Shown piece after piece: positions 1 to 8,070 of a DNA stretch of 64,000 nucleotides; the first letter of the stretch is position 1; each line of letters begins with the position of its first letter. Source of the DNA: Wukongibacter sp050859025 (GTDB lineage Bacteria > Bacillota > Clostridia > Peptostreptococcales > Caminicellaceae); the NCBI RefSeq assembly GCF_050859025.1, contig NZ_CP138200.1:5518001-5582000 (forward strand). The letters are read 5' to 3'. The position numbers and the translations under genes were made by a program. The notes beneath the pieces were generated by a model. That model was not told where the DNA came from. It made no database searches and was given only the letters and a program-made list of their open reading frames with translations.

Positions 1-35
1 TTTATAGTTTCCATTATGTTATTAAATTCGCTCAT
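1..35 (-). CDS. UPF0210 family protein, N-terminal 11 codons only
   Basis: The window edge cuts this gene. The visible start reads MSEFNNIMETI and follows an AGGAG ribosome binding site at a good distance. UPF0210 (DUF711) proteins begin in this way and normally lie directly downstream of a UPF0237 ACT-domain gene, which is the arrangement here. The function of the family is unknown. The assignment rests on 11 residues plus gene order, so it is provisional. Confidence 0.6.
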   Translation of the reverse strand, partial: MSEFNNIMETI

Positions 36-54
36 AATATTTCATCTCCTAGTA

Positions 55-324
55 CTATATTTTGTGCATTGTATTAAATATGTCTTCATGTTGTATTTTT
101 ACCGACATCCCTATTCTTCCGCCTGCATCGGTAAGCTCTTCTCTCAGCGTAGTAAAACTGATATCGGTTCTTTCAAACTCGACAATCATTATCATAGTGA
201 AATAGTCCTGTAAAATTGTTTGACTAATGTCCAAGATGTTGACCTTATTCTCTGCTAAAACCGAAGTAATCTTTGCTATAATTCCTATCTTGTCCTTCCC
301 TATAACTGTAATAACTGCTTTCAC
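55..324 (-). CDS. UPF0237 family ACT-domain protein
   Basis: This is an 89-residue protein consisting of a single ACT domain, the usual length of the family. It opens with the ACT strand and the loop GKDKIGIIAKI (residues 9-19), where ACT domains commonly bind small ligands, usually amino acids. A GTG start is chosen because it lies 7-8 bases after a GGGGG ribosome binding site. The gene is the first of a pair with the UPF0210 gene 20 bases downstream. It sits behind a glycine riboswitch and an intrinsic terminator, so I infer a role in sensing or handling glycine or a related amino acid. The biochemical function is not known. Confidence 0.85.
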   Translation of the reverse strand: MKAVITVIGKDKIGIIAKITSVLAENKVNILDISQTILQDYFTMIMIVEFERTDISFTTLREELTDAGGRIGMSVKIQHEDIFNTMHKI

Positions 325-390
325 TTTAATTTCCCCCTTTTACAATAATCGCTGGCTAATTGTTCAATTTCCCTTCAAGAAACGACTTCA

Positions 391-427
391 AATAGAAAAA
401 GAGACTAGATCATAGTGATATAGTCTC
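391..427 (-). terminator. intrinsic terminator of the glycine riboswitch
   Basis: On the minus strand GAGACTA pairs with TAGTCTC. After a T/C mismatch ATCA pairs with TGAT around a 3-base loop, and the run TTTTTCTATT follows. It lies between the aptamer and the ACT-domain gene, so it is the likely expression platform of the riboswitch. Confidence 0.85.
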
Positions 428-510
428 AGTAAAAACAGGATTAGACTAAAGAAGATTAACAATCAGGTATACTGCACAAAAACTGCATAATCCTCTTTAA
501 TATTTTAATC

Positions 511-620
511 CCCTGTCCTTTTACCTGAGAGTTTCACCAATGTTTTTGGCTTTCCCCTTCGGTGCTCAATTGAGTCTCTCCAGAGGTCTGTCCAATAGCG
601 GTTGTATTTGATACTCCCGC
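511..620 (-). promoter_or_regulatory. glycine riboswitch (single aptamer with a vestigial partner)
   Basis: Read on the minus strand, the region contains GGAGAG, then GCACCGAAGGGG, then CTCTCAGG and AAAGGACAG, which are the conserved blocks of the glycine aptamer in order. Only one complete aptamer is present. Upstream of it a short stretch ends in GGACAG (588-593) and resembles the remnant of a second aptamer. The element precedes the terminator at 391-427 and the UPF0237/UPF0210 pair. Glycine binding would be expected to prevent termination and turn the genes on, as in known glycine ON switches. Confidence 0.9.
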
Positions 621-667
621 CACCTTCATCCAGGATATTAAATTATATGTTCATCGTACATAGAATG

Positions 668-697
668 ATTTTAGCATAAACCTCTTGGGTAAATCAA
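668..697 (-). promoter_or_regulatory. sigma-A promoter of the riboswitch transcript
   Basis: On the minus strand TTGATT (-35) and TAAAAT (-10) are separated by 18 bases. Transcription would start near 661, about 40 bases before the aptamer region. No other promoter-like pair in this gap fits as well. Confidence 0.5.
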
Positions 698-823
698 TAT
701 ATTTTTGAATATTTATGATTTTAGCTAAAATATTATACATATAAAAGGGTCTACATAGTAGAGTTTAACTCCTTGTCATAGTAAATTAATAGTTTTACTT
801 CGCTTCCTACATCTTTCAAAGCT

Positions 824-2143
824 CTACCACATCATAAGCTCCTCTGCCTCTTCCCTTAGCTGTTCTCTAAAGTCTGGGTGAGCTATACCTATCAACCTTT
901 CTATCCTATCTCTAATCGATGTTCCCCTTAAGGCAGCAACACCATATTCTGTAACCACAAAATCAACATCGTTTCTAGACAATGAAACGGCAGCTCCTCT
1001 AGCCAATCTCGTAACTATTTTTGATATAGTTTTTCTTTCATTACTATTTGGAACCTTAACCCTTGCTGTAGAATAAAGTGCAATTATTGACTTGCCGCCA
1101 GGTGAATTTTGTGCTCCTATAGCTGTATCTGCTTGACCCCCAGTACCACTGAACTGCATATGTCCTATGGATTCAGAACAACACTGACCTGTTAAGTCGA
1201 TTTCAAGGGTAGTATTAATAGATACCATTTTATAGTTTTTCCCTATGATATAGGGATCATTTACCCACGAGCCCCGAAGAATATTAACTGCTGGATTATC
1301 ATCTATAAATTCATATAATTTTTTTGTTCCTAGTGCAAAGGTAGCAACCATTTTACCGGGCATAAGTGTTTTCTTCTTGCTTGTAATTACTCCAGCTTCA
1401 TATAAATCCACCATACCATCGGTGAACATTTCTGTGTGTATCCCTAGATCTTTTTTGTTCATAAGCTCTGCTGCAACTGCATTAGGGATACCTCCTATTC
1501 CAAGCTGTATTGTTGATCCATCCTCAACCATTTCTGCAATATATTTCCCTATAATTCTATCCTTTTCAGATGGCTCTAAAATAGGTATTTCAGGAACTTC
1601 ATAATCGGTTTCCACTACAAAATCTACTTCACTTATGTGAATTATTGTATCACCAAAGGTCCTAGGCATATTTGGATTTATCTCTAAAATAACTAAATCA
1701 GCATTTTCAATCATTTCCCTTTCATAGGTAGCACTTAATGATAATGATATAAATCCATGCTTATCTATAGTAGAGGCTGTTCCTAGAAAAACATTTGGAC
1801 TTCTATGGGCAAGCCTCTTTGATGCACAAATATGCAGGTGATTCGGTATAAAGGATACAGTCTTATTTTTGTGAACCTTCCTCATACCCGGGCTATAAAA
1901 CCATCCCTCCATAAGAAAGCTATCCTTATATTTATGATTGATAAAATATTCATAGTCTGCCATCGGCAAGCATGTTGCTATATTGACATCCCTTACTTTA
2001 TCTGAGATAGTATGAAGCTTTGATAAGATTTCCCTTGGTTCAGCCGGTGATAGGGCCGATACAATATTATCTCCCGATTTTATCTTATTTAGTGCCTCTT
2101 CACAGGATATCAATTTACTTTTATATATTTCCTTTATATTCAT
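824..2143 (-). CDS. acetyl-CoA hydrolase/transferase family CoA-transferase (4-hydroxybutyrate or butyrate type)
   Basis: This 439-residue enzyme should move CoA between a short-chain acyl-CoA and a carboxylate such as acetate. It belongs to the acetyl-CoA hydrolase/transferase family. The glycine-rich loop GIGGIPNAVA starts near residue 215, and the catalytic glutamate lies in GIHTEMFTDG at position 238. That number matches what I recall for 4-hydroxybutyrate CoA-transferase, which supports the start used here. The ATG at 2143 has a GGGGGTGA ribosome binding site; a further start at 2182 would overlap the upstream gene and has no such site. The gene is 8 bases after the KAS III-like gene and co-transcribed with it. 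The acyl substrate cannot be read from sequence. Confidence 0.85.
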   Translation of the reverse strand: MNIKEIYKSKLISCEEALNKIKSGDNIVSALSPAEPREILSKLHTISDKVRDVNIATCLPMADYEYFINHKYKDSFLMEGWFYSPGMRKVHKNKTVSFIPNHLHICASKRLAHRSPNVFLGTASTIDKHGFISLSLSATYEREMIENADLVILEINPNMPRTFGDTIIHISEVDFVVETDYEVPEIPILEPSEKDRIIGKYIAEMVEDGSTIQLGIGGIPNAVAAELMNKKDLGIHTEMFTDGMVDLYEAGVITSKKKTLMPGKMVATFALGTKKLYEFIDDNPAVNILRGSWVNDPYIIGKNYKMVSINTTLEIDLTGQCCSESIGHMQFSGTGGQADTAIGAQNSPGGKSIIALYSTARVKVPNSNERKTISKIVTRLARGAAVSLSRNDVDFVVTEYGVAALRGTSIRDRIERLIGIAHPDFREQLREEAEELMMW

Positions 2144-2151
2144 AGAATACT

Positions 2152-3177
2152 TCACCCCCACCTTATTACATTTGCAGCCCATGCATAACCAATTCCGGCT
2201 GCTATCATAGAAATTACAGTTCCATCCTTAACCTTTCCCTGCTCAAGGGCTAGATGTAATGATAGGATTTGATCTATTTGACCCATATGTCCATAATTTG
2301 ATAAGTAGATGGATTCTTCTTCAGTAAGCTCCAAAATCTCTAGCATATACTTATGCATAGAATGTTTAAAATGTAATACAGCTAAATAGCCTAAATCTTT
2401 TTTTGGTATTTTTGATTTTTCAAATGCTTTATCTATACAATAAATCCAATTCTCCATTGATACTTCATTTAGTCTATCCTTCATGTGCTTTTCATCAAAT
2501 ATCATCAAGGATTTATATGCCTTATCCATATTTTCTACTGTAATAGGATTTTGAGTTCCTCCATACTTTACGCCAGCGTCCCTTGCAAGACTTCCATCCG
2601 TCATAATATGGGTTCCAAGAAGAAGATTTTTGTTATAATTTTTCTTTAGAATAATAGCTCCACCACCAGCTGATAAATTGTACATCATTGACATAGCCTT
2701 ATCTCTATAGTCTACTAGATCTCCATTTCTATATCCACCTACAACCATCACAGTATTTATCTTGTCGTCTGCTATCATCATATCCTTTGCCATTTTCATT
2801 GCTGCCACAGTCGTACAGCATCTTTGCTGTACATCTATTGCCCATGCTCTTGTTGCGCCGATTTTTTCTTGAATGTATATACCCGATGTCGTCAATGGGT
2901 ACTCCTTCCATTCCTCTCCCATACAAATCACTAGATCTATCTCGTTAGGGTCTATACCTGTTTTTGCTAACGCGTCTAAACCTGCCTTTACGCCCATTTC
3001 TTGAGTTCCATCCTCTAGTCCCGGAATTGATTTCTCTAAGATACCCAATTTTTCTATTACTGCCTCCTCAGTCCAGATTCCATTTGTTGCTTCTGATATT
3101 TCCTTTGCAGTCATTCTACCCTTAGGAATGTATATCCCTGTGCCAACTATTCCCACGTTTGTTTCTTTATGAATCAT
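2152..3177 (-). CDS. 3-oxoacyl-ACP synthase III (KAS III/FabH)-like protein
   Basis: This 341-residue protein has the thiolase fold of KAS III enzymes. The probable nucleophile is C120 in IDVQQRCCTT, five residues after the conserved Asp as in FabH. A later His in LHFKHS and an Asn in LSNYGHMGQ complete the Cys-His-Asn triad. No fatty-acid synthesis genes are nearby. It is paired instead with a CoA-transferase behind a sigma-54 promoter, so a degradative or product-forming condensation or cleavage of short acyl-CoA is more likely than lipid synthesis. A double Cys at the active site is unusual compared with FabH. The start has a strong AAGGGGGG site. Confidence 0.75.
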   Translation of the reverse strand: MIHKETNVGIVGTGIYIPKGRMTAKEISEATNGIWTEEAVIEKLGILEKSIPGLEDGTQEMGVKAGLDALAKTGIDPNEIDLVICMGEEWKEYPLTTSGIYIQEKIGATRAWAIDVQQRCCTTVAAMKMAKDMMIADDKINTVMVVGGYRNGDLVDYRDKAMSMMYNLSAGGGAIILKKNYNKNLLLGTHIMTDGSLARDAGVKYGGTQNPITVENMDKAYKSLMIFDEKHMKDRLNEVSMENWIYCIDKAFEKSKIPKKDLGYLAVLHFKHSMHKYMLEILELTEEESIYLSNYGHMGQIDQILSLHLALEQGKVKDGTVISMIAAGIGYAWAANVIRWG

Positions 3178-3331
3178 TACGTTCCCCCCTTTTTATATTC
3201 AGCCAATACAGCAATTTATTTTTTTTAGCTGGTCAGCTGCCTATGTCAACTGCCGCTATCTTTACTTGGTGCGATACTTTGATTTGGTTTCTTCAAAGCC
3301 TGTTTATAAATTTGCTAATAGCTTAAATATA

Positions 3332-3348
3332 TTGCAAGTTAGATGCCA
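3332..3348 (-). promoter_or_regulatory. sigma-54 promoter of the KAS III/CoA-transferase operon
   Basis: The minus strand reads TGGCATCTAACTTGCAA. The GG and GC dinucleotides are exactly 10 bases apart, as sigma-54 (-24/-12) requires, and TGGCA and TTGCA are consensus blocks. Transcription would start near 3322, about 145 bases before the KAS III start codon. Confidence 0.75.
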
Positions 3349-3415
3349 ATTTCTTTATTGCAAACCGTTGAAATTTAGGGGTTTTATTTGCATATTATTT
3401 TCCTTTGACTAAAGC

Positions 3416-3436
3416 TTTGTCTGATTATTAGACAAA
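3416..3436. promoter_or_regulatory. candidate enhancer palindrome upstream of the sigma-54 promoter
   Basis: TTTGTCT and AGACAAA form perfect inverted arms around 7 bases. The site is about 70-85 bases upstream of the sigma-54 promoter at 3332-3348, a typical place for an activator to bind. The activator is not identified. Confidence 0.4.
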
Positions 3437-3589
3437 CTTCGCATTATTAACTTAATTAGAGCCATGTTTTGTTTTCACACATGTCTGTATTTCGTACAAT
3501 ATTTTAACCTATGCCATTAGAAAAATAGTAATCTGATATTTTGCAGGCTCAAGGTATATTGATATTTCCTTTTAGGAAAATATGAAACA

Positions 3590-3643
3590 GGGGACAAACA
3601 CTCAGACACACTGAAAAAAGTGTGTGTCAGATATGTCAGTCCC
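3590..3643. repeat. imperfect palindrome with GGGGAC/GTCCC ends (REP-like)
   Basis: The arms begin GGGGACAAACACTC and end CATATGTCAGTCCC and pair imperfectly. The centre ACACT-GAAAAA-AGTGT is a tight hairpin. It lies alone between a sigma-54 promoter and the end of the next gene. The form resembles solitary REP-type palindromes. No second copy was seen in this window. Confidence 0.5.
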
Positions 3644-3684
3644 TCATATCACTTTTTCTTCTTATGTAGAGATGTACACTTTTT

Positions 3685-3720
3685 TAGATAAAACAAACAC
3701 ACGGAAAATTCCGTGTGTTT
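3685..3720 (-). terminator. intrinsic terminator of the 143-residue hypothetical gene
   Basis: AAACACACGG pairs with CCGTGTGTTT around a short A/T loop. On the minus strand GTTTTATC follows, a moderate U-tract. It lies 17 bases after the stop codon of the gene at 3737-4168. Confidence 0.7.
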
Positions 3721-3736
3721 ATTCTCTTTGAAATTT

Positions 3737-4168
3737 CTATTTTTTTAATACAGCCTTCTTTCCTATAAGTCTTTGAAGAATGTCAAAGGTATCTGAAAAG
3801 TCTATCTGTTTTTCCTTAGTATACATCTTAAATTGATTATTTTTTGTATTAATTATTATATTAGCATTTTTAAATATAGTTCTATTACTGAGCTGAATTT
3901 CTTCAATATCTTCATAATCTATAAATATGTTTTTTTCGTTATATCCTATTATTTCATCTATATCTAGTTTTTCAAATTCTTCTCTCTTGTTCATACCAGG
4001 ATCTATACTTAACATCCAAGGCTTATAGCTTTCCCCCATGTTAACAAGGATTAGTCTTTTATTTGTAATCACTATTTCATAATATATTTGATTATAAAAC
4101 CCTACTAAAAAGAACTTAGATATTATTTTATTCAATATTTCTACATCATTTTTCATTTTATTAATCAC
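3737..4168 (-). CDS. hypothetical protein, possible PH-like fold
   Basis: I do not recognise this 143-residue protein. The middle (roughly residues 25-130) alternates short hydrophobic strands with turns, including EIVITNKRLILVNMG, IFIDYEDIEEIQLS and ANIIINTKNNQFKMYTKEK. This is the pattern of bacterial PH-like or GRAM-like domains, which often start with a TNKRL strand. It has no signal peptide or membrane segment. A GTG start at 4168 and an ATG at 4156 are both possible. A perfect hairpin lies between the ribosome binding site and these starts. The gene is isolated between two terminators, so its context gives no functional clue. Confidence 0.6.
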   Translation of the reverse strand: MINKMKNDVEILNKIISKFFLVGFYNQIYYEIVITNKRLILVNMGESYKPWMLSIDPGMNKREEFEKLDIDEIIGYNEKNIFIDYEDIEEIQLSNRTIFKNANIIINTKNNQFKMYTKEKQIDFSDTFDILQRLIGKKAVLKK

Positions 4169-4197
4169 TACTAAGAATATCTTCTTAGTATCCTCCT
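4166..4197 (-). promoter_or_regulatory. hairpin between ribosome binding site and start codon
   Basis: On the minus strand AGGAGGA (4191-4197) is followed at once by TACTAAGAA, loop GATA, TTCTTAGTA (4169-4190, a perfect 9-bp stem) and then GTG. Unfolded, the ribosome binding site is 23 bases from the GTG, too far for normal initiation. Folded, it is adjacent to it and 13 bases from the ATG at 4156. Confidence 0.5.
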
Positions 4198-4210
4198 TCC
4201 CCCTGAAATA

Positions 4211-4254
4211 TAAAAATACATCTCAGAGGGTAATTCTTAAATCCCCTCCGAGAT
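4211..4254 (-). terminator. intrinsic terminator of the symporter operon
   Basis: On the minus strand ATCTC-G-GAGGG pairs with CCCTC-T-GAGAT with one mismatch, followed by GTATTTTTATA. It lies 8 bases after the symporter stop codon. Confidence 0.75.
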
Positions 4255-4262
4255 ATATATTA

Positions 4263-5744
4263 CTATACTTCCATTATTGCTTCTACATCTTCCTTAAGCT
4301 TCGGCTCAGGAGTTAAGTAAGAAATAACTATAAAAAGGATGATCGAGATTACTAATGAGAAGGTTCCATTGTATATTCCCAGTGGTGCAAATATAGCATT
4401 ATAGAATCCCGATCCAAGCTTACTTGATATTTCTAAGAATACATTAAGACTGAGCCCTACTAGTATGGACCAAAAAGCTGCTTGCTTTGTTGCTCTCTTC
4501 CAGTTTAGCCCTATACCCAATGCAGGTGCTAGTGCTGCCGCAAATGTACCCCATCCAAAGGCTCCGAGAACTGCTACTCCTTTAGCTCCAAAACTGAATG
4601 AAATAACAACTGTAAGAATTGAAAGTGCAACTACGGCATATCTACCATACTTTAATTCCTTCTTTGGATCAAGCTCTATACCAAAAGACTTAGGTATGTC
4701 TCTAACTGTAGCAGCAGAAGCTAGATTTATAAATGAGTCTGCCGTAGACATAACTGCCGAGGCTATACCTGCATATATAATCCCTGCAAGTATCTTAGGG
4801 GTATAATTATTTAAAAATATAGATATTGCATAATCTGCATTTTCTAATGCGGCTACCTCTCCAATGGTTACCTTATACTTCATTACCAATCCAACGCCTA
4901 ACCATAATAAACCACCTAACATTCCAGCTATTGCAGCAATCACTGGACCCCATCTAAGCTTTCTAATATCCTTTATCATATAAAACTTATGAGCTATATG
5001 GGGCTGTCCTACGATTCCTATAGATAGGCAGAAGAACCATCCCATTGCCAAGGGTGCAGGAAGTACTCCCCAAGGACCTACAAATTCTGGTTTAACCTGC
5101 TGTGCTATTGTAGTAGACATGTTAGCCATACCACCACCATGCTTTAATGTTAGTATAAAAACAAATACCGATGCTACAGCCATAATGGATCCTTGAAATA
5201 CATCGGTATATACTCCCGCTAACATTCCTCCTGCAACAGAGTAAACAAGAACTATGCCCATACCTATAAGAACTGCCGTCTTATATTCTATATTAAATAT
5301 TGGTGAAAGAATGAATGCAAAGGCACTTATCTGTGTAGCCAGATATAAAATCAGTCCAATTATTGATGCTATGGCAGCTAGAAAGCCTGCAGGCTTACTC
5401 TCATACCTAGCTAATATCGCATCTGAAACAGTCATACAATTCCTAGTCTCAGCTAAGAACCTCATCCTCTTTCCTAGTATCATCCAGGCCATAGCAAAGG
5501 AAATAGAAGTAGGAAATGTAAGCCATAAAGACCCTATTCCAACTTTGTATTCAAGTCCCGGTCCTCCTACAAATACAAAACCTGAGATAGCAGCTGAAAA
5601 TGCTGCAAGTGCAACAGCTATAATTCCTAGTTGTTTTCCTGCTACAAAGAAGTCAGATGAGTTTGTTGTTTTTTTCATAGCCCAGAATCCAATTCCCAAT
5701 ACAACAAGCATATATAGAGCTATAACGATTTTTATTGTAGCCAT
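4263..5744 (-). CDS. sodium:solute symporter family transporter
   Basis: This 493-residue protein is a sodium-coupled symporter of the SSS family and acts in the cytoplasmic membrane. About 13 hydrophobic segments fill the sequence. The N-terminal FFVAGKQLG, the segment VYSVAGGMLAGVYTDVFQG and the later STADSFINLASA, where SSS proteins bind sodium, are typical. The length is normal for the family. The substrate is not clear from sequence; organic acids, proline and pantothenate are all carried by relatives. The start has a GGGGGA site. The gene follows a small membrane protein with a 16-base gap, as in several SSS operons where a short partner precedes the carrier. Confidence 0.85.
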   Translation of the reverse strand: MATIKIVIALYMLVVLGIGFWAMKKTTNSSDFFVAGKQLGIIAVALAAFSAAISGFVFVGGPGLEYKVGIGSLWLTFPTSISFAMAWMILGKRMRFLAETRNCMTVSDAILARYESKPAGFLAAIASIIGLILYLATQISAFAFILSPIFNIEYKTAVLIGMGIVLVYSVAGGMLAGVYTDVFQGSIMAVASVFVFILTLKHGGGMANMSTTIAQQVKPEFVGPWGVLPAPLAMGWFFCLSIGIVGQPHIAHKFYMIKDIRKLRWGPVIAAIAGMLGGLLWLGVGLVMKYKVTIGEVAALENADYAISIFLNNYTPKILAGIIYAGIASAVMSTADSFINLASAATVRDIPKSFGIELDPKKELKYGRYAVVALSILTVVISFSFGAKGVAVLGAFGWGTFAAALAPALGIGLNWKRATKQAAFWSILVGLSLNVFLEISSKLGSGFYNAIFAPLGIYNGTFSLVISIILFIVISYLTPEPKLKEDVEAIMEV

Positions 5745-5760
5745 CTTTTATCCCCCTTCA

Positions 5761-6180
5761 CTATTTTGTTTCTATAACTCCATTAGATTTATTTTCAAAC
5801 TTTCTTATATCATCCTCGTCAAGATATTCTTCATTAAACTTCAAGCAATAAACTAATGTTCCAATAAAAAATGGTAATAACCATATAATATATATCATTA
5901 TTGCTGTTCCTGGCGCCAAGCCCAATACTGTTCCATTAAACTGGCTGTGATCCATCACATTTAATACAATAAATCCTATAACCCAGATTATAAATAATGC
6001 TGTCAGTGACAATTTAAGCGTCTTACCAATCTTATTTCTTCTCATAGCACCTAAAGCCATCCATCCTACTATTACTATTGGAAACGAGATAGCAAATAAC
6101 ATAGGCATTTTTCCTACCTGTGCAATTAACATAAGAATAGATCCTATTAGTAAAACCTTTACCCATGTGTCATTTTTCAC
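5761..6180 (-). CDS. small four-helix membrane protein, partner of the symporter
   Basis: This 139-residue protein has four hydrophobic stretches (about residues 7-22, 27-44, 54-72 and 88-110) and a charged, cytoplasmic-looking tail. The GTG start at 6180 lies 7-8 bases after AAGGAGG. It is the first gene of a two-gene operon with the SSS symporter. Some SSS carriers are preceded by a short membrane protein that appears to assist them, and I infer the same here. I cannot name the family. Confidence 0.65.
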   Translation of the reverse strand: MKNDTWVKVLLIGSILMLIAQVGKMPMLFAISFPIVIVGWMALGAMRRNKIGKTLKLSLTALFIIWVIGFIVLNVMDHSQFNGTVLGLAPGTAIMIYIIWLLPFFIGTLVYCLKFNEEYLDEDDIRKFENKSNGVIETK

Positions 6181-6440
6181 TTTTTTTACCTCCTTCGATG
6201 GTTTATCATTGATACTTATTCTCTTTTTTACAGTCTATCCTCCCTTTCCTTTAAATTCATCAAAGCTTCTAATCCCCATTCTTTATATAAGATTTGAGAA
6301 TATATATGAAGTTTTCATTTTTCTATGAATAATCTAGGTTTAGATATAGAAATATAAGTGGTTAAGTTTAATTAATCATATCTCCATATCCAAACCATAT
6401 TTCATAGTAAGCTTTAGTCTATAAAGTTTTACAATCTCAT

Positions 6441-7673
6441 TTATCGAGTAAGCTGAGTTTTTATCCAACTCTTAGCACTATTGTCATAGGCTAATTCAAC
6501 ATGATTCATGGATAAAACCCTCTTATCTAACAATGATGCCCCACCGGCTGTCATCGGTTCTGTCATTAATGCACTTTCAACAAAAACTATACCGTCACTT
6601 GGTCCATCGTTTTCCATTACTACACCATTTATGACATTCTGATTTCCAGCTAATGTTGCAATTTGTACTGATGAATCAACGGGAGAATTTTTTAAGATAT
6701 TAATTAGATCTCCTCCTTGTTCTATGGCATAGTCTATCCCCTTAGAATAGCTATAAAATCCTTGGCCTCCATGATAAGCAGTATACCAGTCCTGTTCTAA
6801 GCTTCCTAGAGAATACTCGTCATCCCATCTAGTAAGCATTTGTGCTTGACCTGTATAGGCTCCTCCGCCATCGGAAGAGTCGTATAAGCTATGGTAGGCA
6901 GTATTTTTCCAAAAACCATATATCATCATTCTTGTAAATGGAACAGGTCCATGACCGTTCGATCCCATTATGCCCCAAGCAGCCCATGTATTTCTAAAGG
7001 AATAATCTATACCTCCATTTGGAGCTCCCAGTTGAATATATCTTCTAACATCTTGGTCAAAGCCTTGTCCCCAACTTTTCTTTACATTGGATACGTACAT
7101 CCTAGCACTCATATTTCCTTTACTATGGGCTATAATATCGACCTTTTCCGCTCCAGTAACTTCCTTTATTCTTTGAATCGCTGCCGCTAGAATTTCTCTT
7201 TGAATGTAGTTATCTCCATGAGGATGTGCAAAGGTTATTGAGAAAAATTTGAAATCATTATCTTTTAGGTATTGCATGATACCATCTGAACCATCATTTT
7301 CTTTTGGGTCTGCGGCATAGTCTCCATTTTTACCTGCTCCATGTACAAATAGAACTGGATATTGCTGAGTGCCTGTATCCCAACCCTCGGCATAATGTAA
7401 TAAGAACAATTTTGAGCTTGGTTCAGCTGTTCCTCCAAATTCTTCAATAATATTTCCGGTTTTGTGCTTATTGTCTGATATAAATTTCTCTTTACCAATA
7501 TTTGAGTTGTTAAGCCTAATTCTTTCAACCTTTTCCCAATACTTAGTCACTCCAATATCTGTGAAGGTTTCTTCTATCTCTAGTCCTGACTGTGCATATG
7601 TATATTGTGGCGTGAATCCTACTAAGGTAAAGCATAGAATCAATACTAAAAACATGGCTAAAGCCCTTTTCAT
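6441..7673 (-). CDS. secreted alpha/beta-hydrolase lipase
   Basis: This 410-residue enzyme is probably an exported lipase or esterase. Residues 1-28 form a Sec signal peptide (MKR, a hydrophobic core, and a cleavage site near TYA-QSG). An oxyanion-hole loop reads VLFVHGAGKNG. The nucleophile is the Ser of IIAHSKGN, near residue 184. A His near the C-terminus in MNHVEL completes the triad, and the Asp is probably in NDGPSDGIV. The ATG at 7673 has a GGAGGAG site; an ATG seven codons upstream has none. A sigma-54 promoter precedes it and a sigma-54 activator gene lies next upstream, so expression is probably under that activator. Confidence 0.8.
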   Translation of the reverse strand: MKRALAMFLVLILCFTLVGFTPQYTYAQSGLEIEETFTDIGVTKYWEKVERIRLNNSNIGKEKFISDNKHKTGNIIEEFGGTAEPSSKLFLLHYAEGWDTGTQQYPVLFVHGAGKNGDYAADPKENDGSDGIMQYLKDNDFKFFSITFAHPHGDNYIQREILAAAIQRIKEVTGAEKVDIIAHSKGNMSARMYVSNVKKSWGQGFDQDVRRYIQLGAPNGGIDYSFRNTWAAWGIMGSNGHGPVPFTRMMIYGFWKNTAYHSLYDSSDGGGAYTGQAQMLTRWDDEYSLGSLEQDWYTAYHGGQGFYSYSKGIDYAIEQGGDLINILKNSPVDSSVQIATLAGNQNVINGVVMENDGPSDGIVFVESALMTEPMTAGGASLLDKRVLSMNHVELAYDNSAKSWIKTQLTR

Positions 7674-7766
7674 ATTTACTCCTCCCCTTCTCAATAATCC
7701 ATAGACTGTTAAACCTCGGTGTTTCTATACAACCTTATCATTTGAATATTTTTACCTATTAGAATA

Positions 7767-7782
7767 CGCAAAATATATGCCA
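7767..7782 (-). promoter_or_regulatory. sigma-54 promoter of the lipase gene
   Basis: The minus strand reads TGGCATATATTTTGCG. GG and GC are exactly 10 bases apart, and TGGCA and TTGC match the consensus. The start of transcription would be about 83 bases before the lipase ATG. The sigma-54 activator gene ends 290 bases upstream. Confidence 0.7.
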
Positions 7783-7883
7783 GTTACAGACACCTTTCAT
7801 AAAAACATATATTAAATAGAGTATATTACTCTAAATTATTTGTTATCCTTTCTATTTGATTTCCCTTAATATGCCTGATACTT

Positions 7884-7930
7884 AATAGAAAAAGACTTAA
7901 AACTGTATAATAAACCTACAGTCTTAAGTC
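7884..7930 (-). terminator. intrinsic terminator of the sigma-54 activator gene
   Basis: On the minus strand GACTTAAGACTGTA pairs with TACAGTTTTAAGTC (14 bp with one mismatch) and TTTTTCTATT follows. It separates the activator gene from the lipase promoter. Confidence 0.85.
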
Positions 7931-8070
7931 TAGATCTCTCTTTGATAAAAAATATACCTTTCAAAAGCATTAATCCTATCAAATTCCTAAAAAAGCTAGG
8001 TATAGTGTTTTAAATTTGTACAATTGTCTGAAATTACTACAACTTTATCTACAATTAATTAGGATAATAT

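Noticed and set aside
5254..5856. A 200-codon plus-strand frame
   Set aside because: It is antisense to the symporter and its small partner, has no ribosome binding site and its composition mirrors the membrane-protein codons of the other strand.
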